Source: Stictocephala bisonia (taxonomy: Eukaryota; Arthropoda; Insecta; Hemiptera; Membracidae). From it: a stretch of DNA of 64,000 nt. The stretch covers positions 1,287,081 to 1,351,080 of the forward strand of contig JAQJVL010000173.1 in assembly GCA_035578905.1 (NCBI GenBank). Reading direction: 5' to 3'. The position numbers and the translations under genes were made by a program. Of this stretch, positions 11,390 to 23,914 are shown piece by piece (the stretch's first letter is position 1; every line of letters begins with the position of its first letter). The notes under the pieces were generated by a model that ran no database searches, was not told where the DNA came from, and saw only the letters and a list, made by a program, of their open reading frames with translations.

Positions 11390-12621
11390 AATATATTTTT
11401 CCATAAAAAATTGTCCATTGATTTAATTAATAAGTTAAATTACCTAACCAAGTAATTTAATTAGTAAGCTAATTAAAAAACCAATTAGTAAGTAACACTG
11501 TGCAATAATATCAATTTTATCATGCTACCTAAATATTAAATACATCGCAAATGTTCGAGTACAAAATGAAGAAACAGATGTTTCTATTACCTGTGCAAGA
11601 AATGATAACACATCACACAATATGCAATCTGCTAATATCTCAAGTGATTTTGGCAATCTTAGAAAAAACGAACGAAACGTAGTAATGAAGCACACATAAT
11701 GAAATAAAATCTTAAATTGTTAACAAATATAGATTTTTGGTTTAATATTTTTTAATGATGCTGTTAAAAATAATTATGTACAAAGACCAGAAGAATTGTA
11801 TATTTAAAATAAAAAAATCATGCTAAATTTTACAGCACTTAAAAACAAAAAATAACAGTATAATATATACCACCATCTCAAGACAGTTAAAATTCACACG
11901 TACTAGGGGACACTCCTGCACGCTTCGCGTGCCAACCTCATCGCGTTAAGCTCGTATCACGTGGTCTTTTCGTATTGAAATCTACATAAACGTGTTCAAC
12001 TGTTCTGATCAAATTCGACTACCAACATAATGAACCAACAATCAAACTTCACTTGTTAGTTGAAACGTGGATGGAAATGAAACCGTATTTTTTACATGAA
12101 TACAAATATGGTTAATAAAGATGGTTAAGTAAATTAGCCTGATGTTTTCTTGACTTTAAATTGGAATATATAATAATTACGTCGACAAATTGATAAGTCA
12201 AAACAGTTCTCCAAACGATGTAATATGTACACTGTGACTTTAAAGGTGTTGACAATACATCATTACTAGACTGTTCAAATGAGCGATAAACAGCTGAGCA
12301 ATTAAACAGTGCAGATAGTAAACAGTGCTGCCAACTGACGAGAGCGTCAAATATCACACTGACATAAGTGATAGCTGTTCTCTGCGTGGAACAGAACGTT
12401 TCGTAATAAGAAGTAGAATTAATGAAATGTATTAACTGTTATCAGTTCAGGAATGATTTAACCTACACTTGAAGGTCTTTAACATGTATGTTACCTACAA
12501 ATTAGGCAAACACCTTATTAACTTTTCAAAAATGTCCTACAGTAAATATAAAATATAAGGGTCCCACCGATTTTCACTTTCTTTTATCTTTTAACCTCAC
12601 AAACACGAATTTATTGGGATT
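11390..12621. other. spacer with one dispersed-repeat fragment
   Basis: No gene recognised. About 12245-12350 on the minus strand resembles 23374-23470 on the plus strand (shared TTGGCA, then TGTTTACTATCTGCAC-like text), indicating copies of one diverged dispersed repeat. Confidence 0.45.
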
Positions 12622-13570
12622 ATGAAATGAAATGAAATGAAATAGTTTGAAATAGTTTTATTGCTTTTTGACAATATGTACATATCGTATAGCAAAAGTC
12701 ATATTATAATAAAAATGATCCTACAAACTAATGATACATTAAGTGATGTGATAAAATAACTATAGTAACAATTCCAGCAAAGCTTAGTGGGGGAGTTCAT
12801 TCGTTCACAGATTAACGCATTCATTCACTACAAACACTCTTCTACAGCACTAACATTCATACAAGGATCTCTCCCGAGCCGTCCGCAAATTAGGAGTCAG
12901 CTATAAATTCACCCACAGAATAACAAGCGAGAGCCACTAAGTAGCCTTTTAATCGAGACTTGAATTTGTTGAAATTTTGTTCCCTTTTTATATAATCTGG
13001 GAGAATGTTTAAGATTTTGACGCCTGCTACAGACGGTTTGCGTTCCAGGGCCGATGTACGGTGCCGAGCCACTCTAAAACTGTGACTACTTCTTGTTTCG
13101 TGTTGATGGATGTCGCTACCTCGTGTTAAATTACATTTGAATCTACAATAGAGTGCAGTCTCCAAAATGTAAATGCAAGGCAGCGTTAGCAAACCTAATT
13201 CCCTGAAGGACTGTTTGCATGACTCTCTAACTTTTAATTTGGAAATTATTCGTATTGCTCTTTTTTGTAGCCGAAAGACTCTTTGAAGTTTGTCTAAGGA
13301 ACAGCTACCCCACAGTCTTACTCCGTAGGTAAGGTGAGGGTAAATGAGACCAAAATAGGCCATTAACTGTACCTTAACTGTGCAAAATTTTGAAATGTTT
13401 CTCAAAGCAAAAATACCAGAGGCAATTTTTGCACAAACGCTGTCAATGTGGCAGCTCCAGGTCAACGCCCTATCTAGGTGAATTCCCAGGAACTTGACAG
13501 TGTTTGTTTCATCAAGAAGAATGCCATCAACCATCAGTGGCTTTAAGCAAGACTCTTGATCACGAATTAT
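12622..13570 (-). mobile_element. 5'-truncated non-LTR retrotransposon (LINE) copy
   Basis: A minus-strand open frame (codons at least 13560-12890) encodes the C-terminal part of a LINE reverse transcriptase, followed by a 3' UTR. The copy ends at a short tail repeat (ATTTC)n read on the minus strand (12622-12653). An in-frame stop lies just upstream of about 13575, where similarity is lost, consistent with 5' truncation during target-primed reverse transcription. The open frame has no internal stop, so the insertion is probably fairly young. Confidence 0.8.
12890..13534 (-). CDS. partial LINE reverse transcriptase, C-terminal (thumb) region
   Basis: Reads from ATG at 13534 to the stop at 12890; codons before this ATG (Q-E-S-C-L-K-P-L) are also open, so the ATG is internal to the ancestral ORF2. 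Diagnostic segments are VKFLGIHLDRALTWSCHID, IASGIFALRNISKF, MAYFGLIYPHLTYGVRLWG and LQRVFRLQKRAIRIISKLK. This is the usual order of the region after the polymerase active site in Jockey/CR1-group LINEs. The catalytic YADD and the endonuclease are missing because of truncation, so it cannot act alone. Clade assignment beyond Jockey/CR1-like is not possible from this fragment. Confidence 0.85.
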   Translation of the reverse strand: MVDGILLDETNTVKFLGIHLDRALTWSCHIDSVCAKIASGIFALRNISKFCTVKVQLMAYFGLIYPHLTYGVRLWGSCSLDKLQRVFRLQKRAIRIISKLKVRESCKQSFRELGLLTLPCIYILETALYCRFKCNLTRGSDIHQHETRSSHSFRVARHRTSALERKPSVAGVKILNILPDYIKREQNFNKFKSRLKGYLVALACYSVGEFIADS

Positions 13571-13693
13571 TCTTTAAAAATAACGAATGTTTACAAGAAA
13601 TTGAGAAAGATCTCATCTGACAATCGTATTTCACATTAATATTATGTAATTTCTTCCTACGCCAAGTAATACCAGTGACATTTAACAAAACAG

Positions 13694-13776
13694 TTAGGTT
13701 AGGCTGTGTAATGTGAGGTTATGTTACACGAACGAGGTAATGTCAAGTTAACCTAAACTAACCTAACCTAACCTAA
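13694..13776. repeat. interstitial TTAGG/CCTAA words in inverted orientation
   Basis: TTAGGTTAGG at 13694-13703 faces AACCTAAACTAACCTAACC at about 13750-13770, giving a loose inverted pair of telomere-type words. Confidence 0.7.
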
Positions 13777-14167
13777 AATAACAAAACATACTCACCCTTT
13801 TCGTTGAATATCTTGATTATTATTTGTCTTGTGATGAACTGGATGTCATATTTGTGTTTAGGACATAAAACTACTTGACATTAATGTAAAATACATAATT
13901 TTTTAAATGATTCAACTCTATTCAGGTTATTGGTTCTTAACAAAAACAAACAATTCTCAGATCAATACGGTTATGTCACTAAACTTTGATAGATAGGTTA
14001 CCTTTCTACAGGGACAAGTACAAGTGGACAGTATTGGTGTAATCTCATCCAATAGTAAGTTAGTACAGTATAGTAATTATACTATAGTGTAACGAAGTCT
14101 CGGGAGAGCAAAATACCGGAATATGTTACAACATTTATCCTAATGATGTTTTTTCTTTTATATGTTA

Positions 14168-14716
14168 CTAGCTGTACCCGCCCGCTTCGCCGGTCATAAT
14201 ATTGAGTTTGATTTAGAACCTAATAGCTGAAAGAATTCGAGCTTTTTTGCTTCTTCTACCAATATTAGATTTTTTAGGAGGCATGTCATAAAAAGTAAAC
14301 TGCAAAACAAATAATTATTTATTTTTTATTTCTACGTTTCACCACATGTTTTAATTACCAAGGAAAAAAGGTTAACACTAAATACAGATCACCTGATCAA
14401 GTAAAAGTAATGTGTGCTACACTCTCAAGTTGAAATGTAGAACTACAATAAATCAAAACATATACAGTACTGTTGTTGTGAGAACTTCAATCTGCTTATG
14501 GCATGTGAAACTACATTAAACCACACAGTCATATGTTTTTTGTAAACAATTCAGATTCTCCATTTGAATAACATGGGATCTTTAGGAGCCCGTGGGGCGG
14601 GACCCTGTGGACGGATCTGCATCAAACTTCACAGAAACCATCTCTGGAGTATACAGGACAACATCCTAAAGTTTCATGGTGATCGGTTGGATTGTTTGGC
14701 AGCGCATAAACTTCAA

Positions 14717-14803
<87 letters not shown>

Positions 14804-14837
14804 CATATATACAAACATCCTCTTTTATAAATATAGA
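14168..14837 (-). mobile_element. Helitron-like non-autonomous element, copy 1
   Basis: On the minus strand the element begins TCTATATTTATAAAAG (14837) after an A and ends GGGCGGGTACAGCTAG (14168) followed by T. The 5'-TC, 3'-CTAG and A/T flanks match Helitron rules. A short stem around GCGAAGC just inside the 3' end could be the terminal hairpin. The 3' end resembles that of the element at 29792. A TA microsatellite lies inside (about 14726-14799). Copy 2 at 19530-20196 is over 90% alike by eye. Confidence 0.65.
14726..14799. repeat. (TA)n microsatellite
   Basis: About 74 bp of pure TA inside Helitron-like copy 1. Open frames of alternating Y-I here are artefacts. Confidence 0.95.
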
Positions 14838-14959
14838 TTTCGTTAGGGTAGGTGTGCAATGAGAGAAAAATGTACCTTATGTTAATTTTTTTATTGTACT
14901 TAAAACCACTGTATTTAATATTGATCCAGAAAATATATAACACTATTTATGATTTTTAG

Positions 14960-15839
14960 TACTGTCGGTGCAGAAATGATGTGCACCCGAGTTTGAAGGT
15001 TTTTTTCCTAAGGAACTAGAGGCCTACCAAAATTCTAATCACATCATAGTTTTCCTCGATTAATTTTACGTTATGGCATATGCATTTTAAAAGTTTATTA
15101 TAAGTTTTAATATTTTTTATTTTAGCTGGAACATAAAATTACCGGAATTTTAACTAGTTTTCACTGTACATCAAATTTACACCGTTATTATTTAAAAAAC
15201 CCCGTAAATGTATTGCATTTATATGTTTATACTTCGTTGATAAGAAGGTTTTCTATGAGTTTCAGAGTTTTAACTTTTCGAGAAAAGAAGTTCTGGTCAA
15301 TTCCCTAAAACATTGTTTTCTCGGCTTCTACAGGTCGTATAATTAATTACTTAGTCTTGTTGTGATCCTTTTTACCTGTATAGTTACGATACATTACTTT
15401 CATATGTATAAGTAGATTCATTGATTTTATATTGATTTACATCAATTTAAACTTATTTTAAATTGATTTAAATCGATTTAATGTTTCAGGGAATCGACCA
15501 GAACTTCTTTTCTTTAAAAATTAAAACTCATAAAACTTATAGAAAACCTTCTTATCAACGAGTTATAAAAATACAAAAATGTGATACATTTACTGGTATT
15601 TGAGTAATACAGTAACAGTGTAAATTTGATTTACAATGAAAACTAGTTAAACTTCCTGTACTTTTTTTGTTCCAGCCAGGATAAAAAATATTAAAACTTA
15701 TAATGAAATATAAAGATGCATAAGTCATAACGTAAAATTAACCGAGAAAACAATGGTGTGATTATATTTGTCGTAGGCCTCTTAGTTCCTTAGAAAAAAC
15801 CTTCAAACTCGGGTGTACATAATATCTGCGCCAACAGTA
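14960..15839. mobile_element. foldback element with ~350-bp inverted arms
   Basis: The left arm (14960-15310) starts TACTGTCGGTGCAG. The right arm (15482-15839) ends CTGCGCCAACAGTA. Arms match through ACCCGAGTTTGAAGG, GAAAACTAGTT and AAGAAGTTCTGGTC. The ~170-bp centre is AT-rich with ATTGATTTA-type repeats. No coding capacity. Superfamily unclear. Confidence 0.75.
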
Positions 15840-16337
15840 GACAATCCAGCATGTGAAACAAATCACGATATTACAAGTCGACAATAGTTTGTAGCATTCC
15901 ACCAATGAATACACATCTATTGACGTGTATCCATTGATTCCACTGACTTGCAAGCGCAGTACGGCCTACTGAACGGACTACGGTATAAACGTGTATTTAT
16001 ACTGAAATATTTGATTTAGTTGGATGCGAGGGGTGTTTGTAGGTTTATGTATCATTATATAAGTGCAAAGTTTCATTAACATATCTTAATTCTCATTAAT
16101 AACAATATTCATTTACATAAAGTCATTTTTCGTATATGAACTTTGTATATGACGTGTTATTTCTGTGTCACGCATGCGTTTATTTAATTAATTTATAACA
16201 TTGCAATACAATTCGGAAATCCAATTAAATATAAACCGAAATAGTGATGTATAGTGTTAAAATGTACTGTTGGAACGTTATCGTTCTGAGCGTGATCAAG
16301 GTTAGCTAGCTATAAAACTTCATGGATATACACAACA

Positions 16338-16600
16338 TTGATGCCAACTGCCAACCATAATAACAATAGCTGTTCCTGTTCCATTGTTCCAAGTGTACAT
16401 TTTATACATATACTCGTACATTGTATATGCAACAATGGTACCGACTGAACTGCCAGTCATAATAACAATAACTATTCCTGTTCCACTCTTCCAAAGGCAC
16501 GCTATATATGGTACAGTGTATAGTCAACAGTGGTGCCAACTGGCTGTGATAATAACAATAACTATTCTTGTTCCAACAGCACACTGTACAAGGTATGGTG
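16338..16600 (+). repeat. three diverged ~96-bp tandem repeats
   Basis: Each copy has TGCCAACTG-like text, then ATAATAACAATA and CTATTCCTGTTCCA. Copies start near 16338, 16435 and 16532. The open frames here are repeat artefacts. Confidence 0.75.
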
Positions 16601-16917
16601 TGCCTGGTTGGGTTTCTTTTCACTTGTGCGTCAAATATGAGGAGACAACAGGTCTAAGTATAAAAAGACAATGATAAAACACAAACCTTGACAATCAATG
16701 TCACCTTTGGCTTTACAACTGTTATTATTGTTAAACATCATTTGAACATTACTCCATGGCCTTGGCGTAGCCTTGAGGGTAGCGTAAAACTATATTTAAA
16801 AACTAACTAAAATAGTTTATGAACTACAATAATTTTGGTAATGTAACACCAGGTGAAGTTACGGAATGAAGGTTACGATACGATCAAACGACGGGTCAGG
16901 GACGAACGTAAAGAACC

Positions 16918-17422
16918 GTCAAGTCTTGATGTTGGAGATGCGAAAAGTCATCGGAAGTCAAGTCCTTAAGGGTAGTAGTTGATGTGTCAGGAGTAGTGAC
17001 TCTATGAGAGGGGGGGCTTGGACCATGAGGAGTAGATTTGTAGGAAGGGTGATGACCTGTCAAGTCTTGTTGTTGGGAGTGTTACGAGTCGTTATGTATC
17101 TTGTCCTTAGGGATAGTAGTTGATGGGCAAGGAGTAGTGCGTCAATGAGGAGGGGCTTAGAACACGAGGAGTAGTAGGAAGGGTGATGACCTGTCAAGTC
17201 TTGTTGTGGGGGGTGTTACGAGTCGTCATGTATCTTGTCCTTAGGGATAGTAGTTGATGGGCAAGGAGTAGTACGTCAATGAGTAGGGGCTTAGAACACG
17301 ATGAGTAGTAGGAAGGGTGATGACTTGTCAAGTCTTGTTGTTGGGGATGTTACGATTCGTTTGGTGTCTTGCCCTTAGGGATAGTAGTTGATGGGCAAGG
17401 AGTAGTGCGTAAATGAGGAGTT
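16918..17422 (+). repeat. ~134-bp tandem repeat, about 3.7 copies
   Basis: Copies start at about 16918, 17058, 17191 and 17326 with GTCAAGTCTTG, and contain GGGATAGTAGTTGATGGGCA and GGAAGGGTGATGAC. The first copy is the most diverged. Confidence 0.9.
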
Positions 17423-19529
17423 GTGAAGCACAACTCAGAAAGACGTTTGACAACATTATTTTATTTCATCTAGTGCATGCCCTTGACAGAAGTATTCTAT
17501 TACTAAGTGTAGGGAGTTTATCACAGTGCGCTATAAAATGTAAAATGCTAATTAAGATTGTAGACATGATAATGACTTGTCATTTTACCAAATATAGGCA
17601 CCTCTCCATACTTACAACACTAACTACTGTCTTTCTTGTATTTCCAGTAATACTAAGAGATATCTAAGATCCCTTTAGATAACTGACATTATACAACCTC
17701 TGTCCTCCCTTAGCTTTAATACTTTTTTGTTTAATGATTTCAGGGGTAACTCTCTTAAAAGCGATCGCTGCAGACGCAACATTCCGCTCGTATAGAAACC
17801 GCACCACAAAGAATAACGAAAAAGAGGTCGCATCCAATAGCACTAATTTGTGTTGGTAGTTATTTCTCCATTTAGCCATGTGATGACTGGGTCAGCACCT
17901 TGTCAGTCCCTCCCCTATTGCCTCCAAATCCACAAGGATAAACGTAATGATTATTACTACAGATTTATAATGATGTACATTAGCTGCAATCATTACTTAA
18001 CTGAGGCGTTCGCTACAGCCATAAGAATTTAATAAAGTGACCTCTGTATATTTTTCTCTGTGCCGCCACCGAGTGAATAAGTCCTCACATCAATTCCCGA
18101 CTATCCACTCGTGGTATAATAGTGATTATTAAATTATTGTGTCATGGCATATAAAAGGTATGTTGCCACTGTAATACTTTTTCTACAAAAAGGTTGTGTT
18201 CGAGAAAAGAGGAAAATTTGTGTTAAAAACTAGCTAGTGAAAAGAGACATGCATTCACATAGGTTGCCATCGATGTGGACACTACTAGACGAATCTGGGG
18301 TGTCCATGTTGGATGGTAGTCAAGATTCAGTTGTTGTGTAGGGAAGAGAACTGAGTGTCCGGCTTGTCAGTTAGCTGAAAATCAGATTTTAATCGTTTAA
18401 TAGAAGTAAGGCAGCTTTTTTTCTAAACAGACTTGATTGTTACGATCAAACGTAACACTTTGTTTACGTTGGTCTGAAGTTAAACGTGGTTCGGATTCTA
18501 CGTAAAGTTGTAGGTCCCATAGTTGCCCTGGCTATTGGGCTATTAATAAATAGCGCTTTATGAGGAACAGTCAACCTTAGTTATTAACAATGACTACACT
18601 CACCACACTTATTCACCTCTCACCCATATCTTGGCGATCGGCGACTTATGAATGAATAATAATAATTTTAAATGAATTGAAAGACAACTGAACATATAAC
18701 TCTTCAAAAACTATTTGAGAATGACAGATAAGAAACTTGATTTCTTGCCAAGAAAATATATCTAATAATTGCCATTTGCCAAAACAAATGTACGATTACC
18801 ACCGTCGAGAGTCTTGCCTTTGTTTTTCGTTAATCTTTTCGCTGACTTTCTTTTCCTATTTCTTCAATATCACTGGCCAGAGTTATTTCTACTTGAAACA
18901 TTAATTTAAGGTCAAGTGAGAATAAATTTACTATACATTATTTAAAAAACAGACTAAATCAAAATATTTTATTTATTACTTTACATATATTAACGTTGAT
19001 AATCTCCAAGAAATTAACAATCGCAACTATAACCAACTATCGACTAGATTATCTAAATAACTATCGAACAGCAGATCATAAATCTTATACTGTAGTAAAT
19101 CTATACGCAATTTTTACGCAAAACTTAATTAACACTTTTACTACTGTTGAAATGTTTAGTACATCATTAAATTCCTTCCGTTTTCAATCATTACTTTTGC
19201 AAATTAAACATCGTTCAAATAGTCGCATTAAATTGGAAGAATTTCATTAGTCACTTTTTTATTGGTTTCTTGATGTGTTATCATAATCAAGTTCAATTAA
19301 TAAAATATTAATTAATTATTACTTTTGTGTTGCAATAACAATACTATTGGGGGTGGAACATGTGTGACGTCACCTCAAGGCCCTGTCCGGGGGGGGGGGG
19401 GTTGCAGGAAATATAAATGAGCCTATATTACAAACTAGATTGTAAAATTTAATTTTAAATTATTGTTACCATAAAAAATGTAACTTGTTTGTCCATTTCT
19501 TGGTAGGGTCTTACATTCTTATGTTAATA
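17423..19529. other. spacer with small repeat fragments
   Basis: No gene recognised. 17798-17845 resembles 21395-21440 (GAGGTC.CATCCAATAG). 18361-18390 on the minus strand matches the module at 24616 and 51010 (CTGATTTTCAGCTAACTGAC). A 13-G run is at 19389-19401. Confidence 0.45.
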
Positions 19530-20117
19530 CTAGCTGTACCCGCCCGCTTCGCCGGTCATAATATTGAGTTTGATTTAGAACCTAATAGCTGAAAGAATTC
19601 GAGCATTTTTGCTTCTTCTACCAATATTAGATTTTTTAGGAGGCATGTCATAAAGAGTAAACTGCAAAACAAATAATTATTTATTTTTTATTTTCACGTT
19701 TCACCACATGTTTTAATTACCGAGGAAAAAAGGTTAACACCAAATACAGATCACCCGATCAAGTAAAAGTAGTGTGTGCTACACTCTCAAGGTGAAATGT
19801 AGAACTACAATAAATCAAAACATATACAGTAGTGTTGTTGTGAGAACTTCAATCTGCTTACGGCATGTGAAACTACATTAAACCACACAGTCATATGTTT
19901 TTTGTAAACAATTCAGATTCTCCATTTGAATAACATGGGATCTTTAGGAGCCCGTGGGGCGGAACCCTGTGGACGGATCTGCATCAAACTTTACAGAAAC
20001 CATCTCGGGAGTATACAGGACAACATCCTAATTCCTAAAGTTTCATGGTGATCGGTTGGATGGTTTGGCAGCGCATAAACTTCAAATATACAAACATCCT
20101 CTTTTATAAATAAATAA

Positions 20118-20172
<55 letters not shown>

Positions 20173-20196
20173 AACATCCTCTTTTATAAATATAGA
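19530..20196 (-). mobile_element. Helitron-like non-autonomous element, copy 2
   Basis: Same ends as copy 1: minus-strand TCTATATTTATAAAAG at 20196 and ...GGTACAGCTAG ending at 19530, followed by T. The base before TC is G, not the usual A. It carries its own (TA)n run (about 20122-20169) and a short duplication of the AAACATCCTCTTTTATAA end, so its tip was rearranged. Confidence 0.65.
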
Positions 20197-20490
20197 CAAG
20201 TTTCTATTTGTGTAGCATATGTTTTTAACAATGGAACTTTCTCAAGTATACAAATTAGTACAAGAATCCAATGTGAAGATATAAACCCCTCGCCCCTCAG
20301 AGAAAAAACAGCACCTCTCCTGGAAGATCAGAGGAGGGAAACCTTGTCCCTGAGAGGATTAAGAGTAAGGTAACGTCCCTTATATGTTTATAATTTCATA
20401 TCATTCATGATTATTTTTACCCAATTTTACATTGACAGTGATAGAGACATGATTATCATGGGGCATGTTTTTTTAGCAACACACAAAAGA

Positions 20491-21110
20491 ACTGTATATT
20501 TTTTTATACATTTTACTTTCTCCCAAATGAGTTAGCATAGGGTTAGCATATATTGTGATTGTCCAAAAAAATTCGTCACAAGTTGGTCTAAAAATCCATT
20601 TTAGGGTTCCCATTTGAAAAAAAAACCGTTTTTGGGTTCAGGGAACCCTAAAATGGATTTTTAGACCAACTTGTAAAAAATGTTTTTGGACGATCACAAT
20701 ACTTTCTCTATGCTAACTCATTTGGGAGAAAGTAAAATGTATAAAAAATATACATACTGTGAATGTGCAGTTCGCTGGAAACCAAACGCATGGATCAATT
20801 TTTATGAAATTTGGTATGTATGTGTATTTAGCCAATATCTCCAGACTATTTTTTCACTTTTTTGATATTTTAGTTTTTTAATTTTTTATTAAATTTTCAG
20901 TAAAGACGTGAACTACAATTTAAAATACTTTGTAAAAAACGCATGTCTCTAACTTGTATAATTGTTTAGTTATGTAGTTATGACAACATATTTGGGAATC
21001 AAACCAGTAATTTTGAATTTTTATTTTATAGTGTTTAATATGGGGGAAGGCTTGTGCCAATTCTTTGAATTCATTTATTTATATTATATTGGTGTTGTTC
21101 GACTTAGCCT
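20491..21110 (+). repeat. dispersed repeat family A, copy with inverted head
   Basis: The body carries family text (CAGTTCGCTGGAAACCAAAC, CCAATATCTCCAGACTATTT, CATATTTGGGAATCAAAC). The first ~119 bp occur twice in opposite orientation (20491-20609 and 20639-20757), making a large hairpin. Confidence 0.8.
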
Positions 21111-21447
21111 TACAGATCTTGTGTTTCGCACATCAGGGCCATCAGCTAGTAACTAGTCTTGGGGGAAAATAAGGCACAGATCAGGTTTAGTATGTTGAAT
21201 TAGTTTGCATTTTTTAATTATGTTATAATTGCATGAAAAAGCAATTTGGTGCTTACATAAGCAGAATCCAACTTGGAGTTACAGGCTGCTAAAGAAAGTC
21301 TTTAATTAATAATTTACTATTCGTGATGTACTCTTAAATGAAAATGTTAATTACTAGGCATACGTACAGCCTGAACATTATTGAATAGATTGTACCACAC
21401 AGAAGAAAGAAACAGAGGTCATATCCAATAGTGCGCTGAATATGTAA

Positions 21448-21560
21448 CGAGGTATGTTATGTTATGTTAGGTTTAGTTTGTTTATGTTATGTTAGGCCTG
21501 GTTTTGTTATGTTAGTTTTTATGTTATGTTTGGTTTGGTTATGTTAGGTTAACCTTAGTT
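21448..21560 (+). repeat. degenerate TTAGGTT / TTATGTTATG repeat
   Basis: Imperfect run of GTTATGTTAGG words; a diverged telomere-type interstitial stretch. Confidence 0.65.
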
Positions 21561-21989
21561 ATAGTGGTAGTGAATTAACGGAAAAGATCCCCGTATTAAT
21601 CCCCGTATCCAAGTGTTTTTCAAAGTTTATTAAACAACACACATAATCGGGAAAAATCCCTTTTCGCCCCAAAATCTAATTTAACGTATTTCCAAAACGA
21701 GCCAACCAATTTTAGTAATCCAAAGCCAAGAAGCGTCTCCCGGTCCTGTAGTCGGTATTGTGACCGCTTCCTGCGACCTCGGCCCCACTTCCGCCTCCAG
21801 AGTCACACTTGATTACCACAGAACAGGCAATTTAATTTTAGTTTACATATCCGTTGGAGCTATGGCCTCGGCGCGCGCGCAACCAAAAGACCGTGTCACC
21901 TCAACACCACGCTGCTAAATTTGAATACTCCCGTGTGAGGGGGAGCAGCTGCGACCAACGTGTGCCACCCCCCTCCCCTCGCACAGACA

Positions 21990-22090
21990 ATCAAACAGCT
22001 GGCCGAGCGAAGTGGCCGTATCGTATAATGATCCCGGCCTCCAGGTTCGCTGCAAATCAAGCTTGCCAAGCAAAAATATCTTTTTTCATA
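21990..22090 (+). repeat. possible tRNA-derived SINE head
   Basis: TGGCCGAGCG at 22000-22009 looks like a pol III A box, and GGTTCGCTGCA at 22044-22054 like a B box, at tRNA-like spacing. The arms do not fold into a full tRNA by eye, so it is a SINE-like relic or chance. Confidence 0.3.
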
Positions 22091-22103
22091 TAATACATAC
22101 AGT

Positions 22104-22650
22104 GTGTTAGCATAGAGAAAGTATTGTGGGCGTCAAAAAATTTTTTTACAAGTTGGTCTAAAAATCCATTTTAGGGTTCCCTGAACCCAAAAAGTGGAGT
22201 TTTCGAAACAAATTTGGTGTCTGTCCGTATATGTATCCATCTGCGTGTAGGACTATGTACAGTTCACTGGAGACCAAACGGATAGATACATTTTTATTAA
22301 ATTTGGTATGTAGGTGTATTTAGCCAATATCTCCAGACCATTTTTTCACTTTTTTATAGTTTTAGTTTTTTTTTTAAATTTTTATAAGCAAAAAACATAA
22401 AACTGGAATTTTCTCAAAAACTGCTCCAACGATTTTGATTAAATTTTCAGGAAAGTAAATGTTCAGGAATGGTGTGAATTACAATTAAAAATATTTTAGT
22501 AAAAACTGCGTGTCTCTAACTTGTCTAGTTTTGAGTTATGGCAAAAAATATATTTGGGAATCAAACTGGTAATTTTCAGTTTTCATTTTTTAGTGTTTAA
22601 TATGTGGGAATTTTATGCCAATTATTTGGAACCATTTATTTATACAATGT
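22104..22650 (+). repeat. dispersed repeat family A copy
   Basis: Starts TTAGCATAGAGAAAGTATTG and passes through GGTCTAAAAATCCATTTTAG, GGAGACCAAACGGATAGATA and ATCTCCAGACCATTTTTTCA. Ends near GGAACCATTTATT. No coding capacity. Confidence 0.85.
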
Positions 22651-22943
22651 TACAACTTTCTTAAGAAGTAATTTTTATGATGTTAAAATATCGTTAATGG
22701 CCGGCGGCCATTCACCCAATAAATAAATGACAGATAAACCAGAAATTGTCTGCTTAAGTCCAGAATGTAGTAGTCGGTTGTAAGCACCAAAATATATAAA
22801 ACCTGTTGGGCTAGAGACTCACGGTCCAGCTATTGTCCGGACGGACGATATTTTTATGTTCAGAACACACGACACAGGGCGGGAACGCTTTCGAGCCGGT
22901 TGGTTTTGTGAGCATACAGCAACGGTAAATTGGTACTGAAGAT

Positions 22944-23258
22944 CAAAATAGGGTCTAATTCCACTAACTGCCCGCCAAACCCAAACTTTTTTCTATTACC
23001 GAATATCCATAAAGGAGATTTGAAATATGTTGGAGGACTGGAGGACTTATTAAACACTCACTATACAATATGTCCTAGGCGCTTTTTCCACATAAACTCA
23101 CAAAGATATTGTGTAGGTTAGGTTACAGGCAAGTCCTTTCATTACAAATGAAGCTAATAATATGTTCTTGTAAATATTAAGTAGTTTAGGTAGTTATTGA
23201 CATAGAAAATAGTTTGGGTTTGGCGGGCAGCTAAAGGAATTTGACCTCAAAATAGTAA
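22944..23258. mobile_element. TIR element (MITE-like), ~315 bp
   Basis: CTGCCCGCCAAACCCAAAC at about 22967-22985 is inverted as GTTTGGGTTTGGCGGGCAG at about 23214-23232. Similarity extends outward through AATTCC and CAAAATAG. A GTAGGTTAGGTTAC telomere-type word sits inside near 23112. Confidence 0.6.
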
Positions 23259-23914
23259 AGCGAGCCAAGCGAATTGTGTGATGGGAATACATTGAGTAGA
23301 TCATTAAAGTGTCTTACTTTCACGGGTTTGTTCTTTGATGAAGTAACAATGGAGCAGTGGACATCCATTTGGATTGTCATCGGTTGGCACTATTGTTTGT
23401 TATCTGCACCTTCTGATCACGCTCATTGGAGCGTTCTAATAATGCATTGTCCGCCGTTTATATTATTAGCCTGCGCTTCTATTGTGCACGTACTTGGATG
23501 TCATCTGAAGACTATCAAAGTCGATGCTAAAAGCATTGTTAACTGTGTATTTAGTGATAGTGTAACCTTGAAACTTATTTATTGATTTATCTCCCTTCAA
23601 CGATATTATATTATTTACATTTACATCAATTCGATTAAAACCAAAATACGTCTACAGAGGAGATAATACGATGCGTTTAAATGTTTGTAACTTTAAAAAC
23701 ATTGCGTTTTGTGCCTTCTTGGGTTTTCACAAATCATTTTAATTTTTTAGGTTAGGTTGGGTTATATTAGGTCAGTCGTCGTCTGGCTTTTGGGATAAGG
23801 AACGGTTGTTGTTTAGCCACCTTAAAAACAATGGAAATAAACATTTTATAATCCTACAACTCATTATTATTACTGTATTAGTATTTATTACTAAGACACC
23901 GATCGTAGAGATAC

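Noticed and set aside
14564..14943. Y-I repeat proteins
   Set aside because: Translation of a TA microsatellite within a Helitron-like element.
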